A stretch of DNA of 22,000 bases from positions 1 through 22,000 of the forward strand of contig JBEBGG010000056.1 of the NCBI GenBank assembly GCA_040081555.1, given 5' to 3'. This document shows positions 15,537 through 22,000 of the stretch, in pieces. The notes below the pieces were generated by a model, which saw only the letters and a program-made list of their open reading frames with translations, did not search any database and was not told the DNA's origin. Position 1 is the stretch's first letter, and each line of letters begins with the position of its first letter. The position numbers were made by a program, and so were the translations under genes. This DNA is from CADEEX01 sp040081555 (GTDB taxonomy: Bacteria; Acidobacteriota; Vicinamibacteria; Vicinamibacterales; CAVVIG01).

Positions 15537-16886
15537 CTATGCCGTGACCTGATGGGTCACGGCGGCCGTCATGGCCTGTGTCAGGACATCCAGCGCTTCG
15601 TCGAGCTGCTCGTCCGTAATGACCAGGGGCGACAAAAAGCGAATCACGTTGGCGTACGCGCCGGCCGAAAGGAGCAGGACCCCGCGCCTGGCGGCTTCCT
15701 GGATGATGCCTGTCGTCTCGTGGACGGCAGGCAGCCGTGACGTCCGGTCGCGCACGAGCTCGATGCCGACCATCGCCCCGAGACGCCGGACATCACCGAC
15801 CAGATCGAATCGCTCGCTCCACGATCTGGCGCGGGCCTCGATCTGCCGGCCGATCGCCTCGCTGCGCTGCAACAGCTCGCCGGAGGCGAATCGATCGAGC
15901 ACGGCGTGCGCGGCGGCACAGGACACCGGATTCCCAATGTAGGTGCCGCCAAGCCCGCCGGGGCCAGGCGCATCCATGATCTCGGCGCGCCCGACTATGG
16001 CGGCCAGCGGAAATCCGGCCGCAAGAGACTTGGCGGCGACAAGAAGGTCCGGCTCGAGCCCTTCGCGCTCACAGGCGAACATGCGCCCGGTGCGACCGAA
16101 GCCCGTCTGTACCTCGTCTGCGATGACCAGAATGCCGAACTGCCGGCAGAAGGCGGCCAGCTTGGTGAGATAGCCGTGCGGCGGCACGACAAAGCCACCT
16201 TCGCCGAGGACAGGCTCGACGACCACCGCTGCAATCGTCCGTGGATCGACATACCGGCGGAAGTACGCGTCAAGCGACGTGACGCATTCGAATCCGCAGT
16301 CAGGATGTGTGCGATGCCACGCGCAGCGGTAGCAGTACGCGTAGGGCACGCGATGCACGTTCCCGTCAAAGGGCCCGAAGCCAGTCTTGTACGGCGCGAC
16401 CTTTCCCGTCAGCGACAGCGCGGTCATCGTCCGGCCGTGAAACGCATCCTCGAAACAGAGCACGCCGGGCCGACCGGTCGCGTGCCGGGCAATCTTGACG
16501 GCCGTCTCGACCGCTTCCGCGCCAATGCTCACGAACATTGCCTTCTTGGCGAAGTGCCCAGGCGTGATCGCGCAGAGGCGCTCGGCCAGCGCCACGTACG
16601 ACTCGTAGGGTGTCACCGAGAATCCCGTGTGGGTGAACTGACGCACTTGCGCCGTTACTGCGTCGACCACCGACGGGTCGCTGTGGCCGACATTCATCAC
16701 GCCGATTCCACCGGCCAGATCGATGAACACGTTGCCGTCCACGTCAGTGATAGTCGCGCCCTCGGCCGAGGCCGCATAGACGGGAGTCGAGTGCCCGATG
16801 CCTCTCGGGATCGCCGCCTGACGCCGCTCGGCCAGCGCTCTGGACCGCGGGCCGGGTATTTCCGTTCGAATACGAATCGCTGACAT
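15537..16886 (-). CDS. Class III PLP aminotransferase, GabT-like
   Basis: The 449-residue enzyme has the fold type I class III signature: AFHGRTMTALSLTGKVAPYK, the PLP-ring Asp in VIADEVQTGFGRTG, and the Schiff-base Lys286 in LVAAKSLAAGFPLAA. The VHRVPYAYCYRC stretch and following PDCGFEC place Cys at 185, 188, 197 and 201, a pattern I associate with a GabT sub-clade. GabT enzymes transfer the amino group of 4-aminobutyrate (or 5-aminovalerate) to 2-oxoglutarate. ATG 16886 has GAGGG/GGGAG just upstream. It lies 54 bp after the other aminotransferase and 25 bp before the MmsA-type gene. In a polyamine pathway it would handle 4-aminobutyrate from the 4-aminobutanal arm. Exact amino donor is not decided by sequence. 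Confidence 0.88.
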   Translation of the reverse strand: MSAIRIRTEIPGPRSRALAERRQAAIPRGIGHSTPVYAASAEGATITDVDGNVFIDLAGGIGVMNVGHSDPSVVDAVTAQVRQFTHTGFSVTPYESYVALAERLCAITPGHFAKKAMFVSIGAEAVETAVKIARHATGRPGVLCFEDAFHGRTMTALSLTGKVAPYKTGFGPFDGNVHRVPYAYCYRCAWHRTHPDCGFECVTSLDAYFRRYVDPRTIAAVVVEPVLGEGGFVVPPHGYLTKLAAFCRQFGILVIADEVQTGFGRTGRMFACEREGLEPDLLVAAKSLAAGFPLAAIVGRAEIMDAPGPGGLGGTYIGNPVSCAAAHAVLDRFASGELLQRSEAIGRQIEARARSWSERFDLVGDVRRLGAMVGIELVRDRTSRLPAVHETTGIIQEAARRGVLLLSAGAYANVIRFLSPLVITDEQLDEALDVLTQAMTAAVTHQVTA

Positions 16887-16940
16887 TCACTCCCTCGTCA
16901 GAACCGGCCCTGCACTCGACTGCGATGTGCGGGCGATCGA

Positions 16941-18275
16941 TCAGCCAATCAACCGGTCCACCAGCGTCAGGGCTCCATCGATGATCTCAAACCCTTCGCG
17001 CAGCTCGGCCTCGGTAATCGACAGCGGCGGATTCGTGAAGAACGTGTTCCACCGCACGAACGTGTAGAGACCACGCTCCCGGAACGCCTTGCCCAACGCG
17101 GCCATCTCCGGCGAGGTGCCATTGAACGGCGCCAACGGTGTTCGCGTCGCCCGGTCACGCACGAGTTCGACAATGCCAAAGAGACCAATCGAGCGCGTCG
17201 CGCCGACCGACGGATGCGCCGCGGTCAACTCGGCCATCAACGCACTCATCAGACCGCCCATCCGCCTGGCATTGCCGATGAGGTCGTCCTGCTCATAGAC
17301 GTCGATGGTGGCCAGCGCGGTCGCACATGCGAGTGGATGGCTGTTGTAGGTGAGACCGCCAGGAAAGACGCGGTCGTGGAAGTGGTCGGCGATGCCGCGA
17401 CGCATGCCGACCGCACCAAGCGGGACATAGGCGCTTGTCAGGCCCTTGGCCATCGTCATCATGTCGGGCACGACGTTCCAGTGATTGACCGCGAACCACT
17501 CACCCGTCCGGCCGAAGCCGGACATCACCTCGTCGGCGATCATCAGGATCCCGTACTTGGTGCAGAGCGCTCGGACGCCCTCGAGATATCCGGGCGGCGG
17601 AATCAGGATGCCATTGGTCCCGGTGACTGGCTCGAGAATGAAGGCCGCGATGGTTTTCGGGCCCTCGAGCTCGATCACCTCTTCGAGTGTCGCGAGCGCA
17701 CTCGCCGCATCGTCCCAGCCGCGGGCGATGCCGTGATACGGATCGAGCACGTGGACGACGCCGGGCATTCCCGGCTCGCTCGGCCAGCGCCGCGGATCGC
17801 CGGTGAGCATCATCGCTCCTGAGGTGCCGCCGTGATACGACCGGTAGCGTGCCAGCACCTTGTGCCGACCGGTCACGAGCCGCGCCAGCTTCACGGCATT
17901 CTCGTTGGCCTCGGCACCGCCGTTGGTGAAGAAGAAGACGTCAATGTCGCCAGGCGTCAGGCTGGCCAACCGAGCACCGAGGCGGGCGCGGGCTTCGGTG
18001 GCCATGTACGGATTGGCGTACACCAACTGCTCGGCCTGCGCGTGCATCGCCGCGATGACCCTGGGATCGCCGTGGCCGATGTTGACGCACATCAACTGGC
18101 TGTTGAAGTCGAGATAGCGCTTCCCTTCCGGCGTCCAGAAGTACGAGCCTCTGGCACCGGCCACCGGAATCGGATCGATGGCGCCCTGCGCCGACCATTC
18201 AAACAGCGTGTGGCGCCGCGTCAACGCGACGATTTCCGGCCCCGACATGGTCGCGGGCATCGTAGGTGTGGTCAT
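16941..18275 (-). CDS. Class III PLP aminotransferase, taurine/omega-amino acid:pyruvate type
   Basis: The 444-residue protein starts near HTLFEWSAQGAIDPIPV, the style of taurine:pyruvate and omega-amino-acid:pyruvate aminotransferases, followed by NGGAEANENAVKLAR, RSYHGGTSGAM, the Asp in MIADEVMSGFGRTGEW and Schiff-base Lys277 in MMTMAKGLTSAYVPLG. Such enzymes move omega-amino groups of taurine, beta-alanine or diamines to pyruvate. ATG 18275 starts only 3 bp after the stop of the SnoaL-like gene, with GGAG inside that gene's end, so the two are translationally linked. No sulfoacetaldehyde acetyltransferase is present, which argues against taurine here. beta-Alanine or 3-aminopropanal/diaminopropane chemistry fits the neighbouring MmsA-type dehydrogenase better; this is inference. 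Confidence 0.87.
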   Translation of the reverse strand: MTTPTMPATMSGPEIVALTRRHTLFEWSAQGAIDPIPVAGARGSYFWTPEGKRYLDFNSQLMCVNIGHGDPRVIAAMHAQAEQLVYANPYMATEARARLGARLASLTPGDIDVFFFTNGGAEANENAVKLARLVTGRHKVLARYRSYHGGTSGAMMLTGDPRRWPSEPGMPGVVHVLDPYHGIARGWDDAASALATLEEVIELEGPKTIAAFILEPVTGTNGILIPPPGYLEGVRALCTKYGILMIADEVMSGFGRTGEWFAVNHWNVVPDMMTMAKGLTSAYVPLGAVGMRRGIADHFHDRVFPGGLTYNSHPLACATALATIDVYEQDDLIGNARRMGGLMSALMAELTAAHPSVGATRSIGLFGIVELVRDRATRTPLAPFNGTSPEMAALGKAFRERGLYTFVRWNTFFTNPPLSITEAELREGFEIIDGALTLVDRLIG

Positions 18276-18278
18276 GGA

Positions 18279-18800
18279 TCAGACTCCGTCGTTGCAGCGG
18301 ATGACCTTGCCGACTTCGTGCCCGAAGTACGACACGATGCGCCAGCCGTTGGCCGTCTTGCTGAACAGATACGTGGTGCCGTTGGTACTGAGAACGCTGC
18401 CATCCTTGCGATAGCGCATGAACTCACCGCTGGCGATCGCCGTACCGGCGTTGATGACGCAGACAATCGGGTTCGGGTACGCAGACTTCACCCAGCCCTG
18501 CGCCTCGAGCCCTTTGACGCTCTCGGCGAAGCGTTTCGCCACTTCGTCCTGCGCCGTGTGCATCACCTGTGGTCCGCGCGCCCCCAGTTGCAACCACGGT
18601 TCGAAGAACACGTCCGGCCCGAGGGCAGCGTTGTTCTTCTCGGTGTAGAGGCGGTAGTAATTCTGCAACGCCGCGGTCACCTCTTTCTCGATCACGGTGA
18701 CATCTGCGGGCGCCAGCGCAGTCGACTGCGCGCGCGTCTGGACGTCAGCGAGTAACAGCAACAAGCCCGCTACCGCGAGCCTGAGAAGTCGTGTCTTCAT
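18279..18800 (-). CDS. Secreted SnoaL/NTF2-like protein
   Basis: The 173-residue product has a signal peptide (MKTRLLRLAVAGLLLLLADV, then RAQ) and a mature part resembling the SnoaL/DUF4440 NTF2-like fold: LQNYYRLYTEKN, FFEPWLQLG, then beta-rich segments ending VLSTNGTTYLFSKTANGWRI. Its ATG (18800) overlaps the permease stop in an ATGA junction with GGAGG 4-8 nt upstream, and its stop lies 3 bp before the next aminotransferase start. It is thus firmly within the array and probably translationally coupled. NTF2-like proteins bind small molecules or act as enzymes, but I cannot assign a function. A periplasmic binding or scavenging role for the amine substrate is only a guess. Confidence 0.82.
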   Translation of the reverse strand: MKTRLLRLAVAGLLLLLADVQTRAQSTALAPADVTVIEKEVTAALQNYYRLYTEKNNAALGPDVFFEPWLQLGARGPQVMHTAQDEVAKRFAESVKGLEAQGWVKSAYPNPIVCVINAGTAIASGEFMRYRKDGSVLSTNGTTYLFSKTANGWRIVSYFGHEVGKVIRCNDGV

Positions 18801-20320
18801 CGTTCCTCCGATGCCATCAAGGGATACACCGTGCCGGAATCGGAACGGGGTGTGCGAAAACGAGTCGCCGCCCAATACAGTGGCACGCCGAGAGCGACGA
18901 TGGCCATACCTGGCCAGGTGGTGGAAGCGCGATACACGAAGAGGATAAGCAGAATGCCAGTCGCCGCGACAATGTAGGCGGCCGGCACCAGCGGGTAGCC
19001 GAACGCCCGATACGGCCGCCGCGCGTCAGGTCGCTTTCGGCGCAGTCTGAAGATCGCCGCGATGGTCAGGATGTAGAACACCAGCGCCGCCGAAACGACG
19101 TAATCGAGCAGACTGCCATAGAGATTGGCGTAGAGACCGGTGACCGGATCGAGCACCCGCGGCAGAACGAGTACCGCCGCCCAGACGCCCTGAGCCGCGA
19201 GTCCCCAGCCGGGCACACGAAATCGATTGAGATGTCCGGCGCCCTTGAAGAACAGGCCGTCGCGTGCCATGGCGTAGTAGGCGCGGGCCCCGGACAGGAT
19301 CAGCGCATTGGCGCAGCCGAAGGTCGAGATCATGATGCCGGCCGCCATGAGCCGGCCGCCAAGCCCAGGGAAGATGGCGTCAAGGGTGGCCGTGGCGACA
19401 CGGTCCGACGGCGCATGCTGAACCGCTTCGAGAGGCAGCGTCACGAAGTATGCGAGGTTCGCCAACAGGAACAGCGTCATGACGATCGCCGTGCCGACCG
19501 CCAGAGACAGGGGAATGTCCCGGCGCGGATTCTTCACCTCGCCGGCGGTGAACGTGATGTTGTTCCAGGCGTCGGCCGCAAAGAGCGCACCCACCTGCGA
19601 CACAGCCACCGCCATGAACAACCCGAAGGCGCTGAGCGCACTGACGCCCGCAGCGAGATCCACCGGGTTATAGACCTTGAGCCCGCCGCCGAAATTTCCA
19701 GCGACCACTTGCGCATTCCAGCCGAGGCCGAGGCCGACGACGACGAGGCCGAGCAGGGCCGCGACCTTCGCGGTCGTGAAGATATTCTGAATCCACCGTC
19801 CGTAGTCGACGCCGAGCGCGTTGACCGCGGTGAGGAGCGCGATGACCGACAGGGCGAGCAACTGTGCGCTCGACACCGACAGCGCGTAGGTGGAGGTTAC
19901 GTGGAACGGACCGAGCAGATAGTAGTCCTCACTCACTGCCGGGAACCAGACGCCCGCGTAGCGCGCAAAACCGACACACACCGCCGCGACGGTGCCGGTC
20001 TGAATCACGGCGAACAGGGTCCAGCCGTAGAGAAACCCGGCCAGTGGCGAGAAGGCCTCCCGGAGATAGACATACTGCCCACCGGCGCGCGGCATCATGG
20101 CCGCCAGTTCCCCATAGGAGAGCGCCGCCGTCACGGTGAGCACCGCGGCCACACCCCAGGCAATCAGCACCCACGGTGCGGATCCGAGCACGCGCGCCAT
20201 GTCGGCCGAGACGAGAAAGATCCCCGAACCGATCATGGCGCCGACAACCACCATGATCGAGTCGAACAATCCCATCGACCGGACAAATCCTTCGTCGTCG
20301 ACCGGAGTACCGTTGGCCAC
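18797..20320 (-). CDS. APC-superfamily amino acid/amine permease
   Basis: This 507-residue polytopic protein (about 12 membrane segments) has the APC signature GAMIGSGIFLVS in the first segment (IGSGIF 30-35), LSYGELAAMMPRAGGQYVYLREAFS and NNITFTAGEVKNPRRDIPLSLAVG, as in the LAT/glycoprotein-associated branch. GTG 20320 is preferred over GTG 20332 because GGAGG (20326-20330) lies 5 nt upstream; the extra four codons would include the SD. It should import amino acids or amines across the inner membrane. Its gene overlaps the SnoaL-like gene (ATGA) and follows the TonB receptor by 71 bp. Substrate cannot be read from sequence; polyamine breakdown products (diaminopropane, 4-aminobutyrate, beta-alanine) fit the context. 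Confidence 0.93.
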   Translation of the reverse strand: MANGTPVDDEGFVRSMGLFDSIMVVVGAMIGSGIFLVSADMARVLGSAPWVLIAWGVAAVLTVTAALSYGELAAMMPRAGGQYVYLREAFSPLAGFLYGWTLFAVIQTGTVAAVCVGFARYAGVWFPAVSEDYYLLGPFHVTSTYALSVSSAQLLALSVIALLTAVNALGVDYGRWIQNIFTTAKVAALLGLVVVGLGLGWNAQVVAGNFGGGLKVYNPVDLAAGVSALSAFGLFMAVAVSQVGALFAADAWNNITFTAGEVKNPRRDIPLSLAVGTAIVMTLFLLANLAYFVTLPLEAVQHAPSDRVATATLDAIFPGLGGRLMAAGIMISTFGCANALILSGARAYYAMARDGLFFKGAGHLNRFRVPGWGLAAQGVWAAVLVLPRVLDPVTGLYANLYGSLLDYVVSAALVFYILTIAAIFRLRRKRPDARRPYRAFGYPLVPAAYIVAATGILLILFVYRASTTWPGMAIVALGVPLYWAATRFRTPRSDSGTVYPLMASEER

Positions 20321-20353
20321 TCGTCCCTCCACGTCGTGCTACTTATGTGTGGC

Positions 20354-20378
20354 CGCTGCGCCCACATCGGGCGCAGCG
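20354..20378. terminator. Perfect 10-bp hairpin between receptor and permease genes
   Basis: CGCTGCGCCC (20354-20363) and GGGCGCAGCG (20369-20378) pair perfectly around a 5-nt loop, 13 nt past the receptor stop in its transcription direction. No T-run follows. It is a strong GC-rich hairpin, suited to partial termination or mRNA 3'-end protection, which would lower permease expression relative to the receptor. A CCACGTGG palindrome (20381-20388) lies beside it. Confidence 0.55.
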
Positions 20379-20391
20379 AACCACGTGGCGC

Positions 20392-22000
20392 TTACCAGTC
20401 GAGACGAATGCCGACGCGCGCAATGCGCGGGGCGGTAATCGCCGTCGGCAACAGGAACGAACTGCCGGAGGTGGTCGTCAGGGCCTGTTCCCCATTGCTG
20501 TTGAGCAGGTTGTAGATGTCGAAGAAGCCGGTGATCTTGCGCCCGGCGACCGGAATCTTCTTCTCCGAACGGAAGTCAAGAAGGGTGATGTTCGGGGTTC
20601 GGCGCGAGTTGGCGCCTTCGGCGCGGATCGTCGCGTTGCCGTAGTTGAGACGCGTCGTGAACGTGCGCTCAAACTGCGTGCCCGACTGATGGCGGATGAC
20701 CGAGACCAGGCGAAGGTCCCACGGCAGCTCGAGCGTCGTAAGCGACTTGGCCTGCCAACTGGTGGCCTCGACGCGATCACTGGTGACGCCAATCAGGGAG
20801 TTCGGTGTCTGCACTCCGGCGCCGAGCGGGTCGGCGTACGTCCAGGTCTTTGCGAAGCTGGCATTGGTGGACCAGACGCTGCTGCCGCGCTTGTTCGCCG
20901 AAATCTCCCACGTGTAGTAGTCGCTCTCGACACCTGGGAAGTTTCCCGTCAAGCTGACGATCGGCGCAGCGAGCGCCGCCGCGGAGAGCCCATACGCTGT
21001 GAACGTCCCGCCATCGTCGGCAGTGCTGGCGATCCCGTCGGGACCGGGATCGCGCACCGACACCGGCGCGTCATAGGCCGAGAGCGGCCGGTTCGGGTTG
21101 TAGGTGCCGCGCGGATCGCGGGGCCCCTTCCAGACCACACCGGTGCGGACGCCGAAGTTGCGAGCCACTTCGCGTTCGAGGAACACCGAGGCCTGATGCT
21201 GATAGGAGTTTCTGAGCGCCGGATCAAGGATGGCAGAGAGCGTGCCGCCAGAGACCGACTGCAGCGCCGCTTCCTCGCCAAGGTCGTAGACCCCGTTCTT
21301 GTTCGGGTCGTTCCAGGCGTAGGTGTTGAACCAGGTCTGCGAGTTGGCGTTCGCATTCGCGGCGAAGTCGGCTGCCGGGAAGAGGAAGAACTTGCCGTAA
21401 TTCACCTTCACGACCGTGCGGGCATCACCAGTGACGTCATAGGCCAGTCCAACGCGGGGGCCGATGTTGTTCCACAGCGCCACCTTGTCAACCGCCGCAT
21501 AGGCCTCACCTTTGGGTCCGGTCTGCGCAGGCAGGAATGAACGGTTGCGGTCCCAGCGGATGCCGAGCGTCAGCGTCGTGCGACGGCTCAATTGCCAGGA
21601 ATCGTTGGCATATGCCGAGTAGTTCCACAGGCCGGTGTCCGACTTCGACGGCGCCAGATAAACGCGAACCTGGTTGGGCACGCCGTTGTTGAACACCGAG
21701 ACGGCGTTGCGGGAGTCCTGGAAGCCGCGGAAGGGCACCGACAGCGTTTCGTACATCATTTCGCCGCCAAACTTGAAATTGTGCGAGCCGTGCGCCTCGT
21801 GGACCCACGTCAGCGAGCCGTTGGTCTGAGGACGGAAGCGCGCGTTGTCGATGCCGAAGACACCGCCGGAGACGAAGTTGTTGCCGATGTCCTCGATGCG
21901 AGGCCCAGCGCTCTTCGAGTTGCGGTACCACAGCGACTTCATCGCGCCGGCGACCACCTGCACGAAGGCATTCGAGCTGAGCACCCCGTTCCATTCGACC
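20392..22000 (-). CDS. TonB-dependent receptor, C-terminal part (runs off right edge)
   Basis: The open frame runs from the right edge to a TAA at 20392, giving 535 residues of an outer-membrane beta-barrel; the start, plug domain and any carboxypeptidase-regulatory-like N-terminus lie outside. Seen: alternating aromatic strands (NFKFGGEMMYETL, SAYANDSWQLSRRTTLTLGI with RWD, GLAYDVTGDARTVVKVNYGK), Asp/Asn-rich loops typical of acidobacterial receptors (NDPNKNGVYDLGEE, DPGPDGIASTADDGG) and a C-terminal RVGIRLDW ending in an aromatic residue, the barrel-assembly signal. The family imports large or scarce ligands with TonB energy. It is the first visible gene of the amine array and may bring polyamines or conjugates across the outer membrane. 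Ligand is inferred from position only. Confidence 0.9.
   Translation of the reverse strand, partial: VEWNGVLSSNAFVQVVAGAMKSLWYRNSKSAGPRIEDIGNNFVSGGVFGIDNARFRPQTNGSLTWVHEAHGSHNFKFGGEMMYETLSVPFRGFQDSRNAVSVFNNGVPNQVRVYLAPSKSDTGLWNYSAYANDSWQLSRRTTLTLGIRWDRNRSFLPAQTGPKGEAYAAVDKVALWNNIGPRVGLAYDVTGDARTVVKVNYGKFFLFPAADFAANANANSQTWFNTYAWNDPNKNGVYDLGEEAALQSVSGGTLSAILDPALRNSYQHQASVFLEREVARNFGVRTGVVWKGPRDPRGTYNPNRPLSAYDAPVSVRDPGPDGIASTADDGGTFTAYGLSAAALAAPIVSLTGNFPGVESDYYTWEISANKRGSSVWSTNASFAKTWTYADPLGAGVQTPNSLIGVTSDRVEATSWQAKSLTTLELPWDLRLVSVIRHQSGTQFERTFTTRLNYGNATIRAEGANSRRTPNITLLDFRSEKKIPVAGRKITGFFDIYNLLNSNGEQALTTTSGSSFLLPTAITAPRIARVGIRLDW

Noticed and set aside
16941..18275. Reading the right-hand array as a taurine degradation operon because of the taurine:pyruvate-type aminotransferase
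   Set aside because: No sulfoacetaldehyde acetyltransferase, taurine transporter or phosphotransacetylase is present, whereas two SpdH-like genes and a GabT-like gene are.
18791..20515. 574-codon plus-strand ORF opposite the permease
   Set aside because: Composition is almost all Arg, His, Asp, Glu and Gly, as expected for the antisense of a hydrophobic transporter.

Overview
The window is high-GC bacterial chromosome. It shows no tRNA, rRNA, CRISPR array, insertion sequence or phage gene. The gene set points to Acidobacteriota, probably a Vicinamibacteria-like lineage: a DUF1501/DUF1800 pair, a long TonB-dependent receptor with Ca-loop-like inserts, several Tat-exported enzymes, a CsbD-like protein and a Gly/Tyr/Asp-rich lipoprotein. 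That assignment is inferred from gene content; no marker gene is present.

Left part (1-8033), mixed housekeeping and envelope genes. A DUF1501 gene (5' end only) lies just downstream of a secreted protein with four fibronectin-III domains and a DUF1800 domain, both on the minus strand. Divergently, on the plus strand, is an FtsH-type membrane metalloprotease with isoleucine instead of phenylalanine at the pore loop. Its 3' end overlaps, tail to tail, a 59-codon CsbD-like gene, which follows a small putative lipoprotein gene. Next come a YcbB/LdtD-type L,D-transpeptidase (plus) and a converging MepK/YcbK-type endopeptidase (minus). These are predicted to make and to cut 3-3 peptidoglycan crosslinks.

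Right part (8418-22000), one long minus-strand array that reads as an operon or tightly linked operons. In transcription order it holds: a TonB-dependent receptor (cut by the right edge), an APC-family amine/amino-acid permease, a secreted SnoaL/NTF2-like protein, a class III aminotransferase of taurine/omega-amino-acid:pyruvate type, a GabT-like class III aminotransferase, an MmsA-type CoA-acylating semialdehyde dehydrogenase, two tandem Tat-exported spermidine-dehydrogenase-like flavoproteins, a periplasmic mono-haem cytochrome c and a secreted protein of unknown function. Most gaps are 3-93 bp and one junction is an ATGA overlap. Perfect inverted repeats follow the receptor and the second flavoprotein.

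Working model (inference): polyamines or related amines cross the outer membrane through the receptor and are oxidised in the periplasm by the flavoproteins, with electrons passing to the cytochrome c. The resulting amines or amino acids are imported by the permease, transaminated by the two aminotransferases, and the semialdehydes converted to acyl-CoA by the MmsA-type enzyme. This would be a self-contained polyamine-respiring system, and it is the most interesting part of the window.
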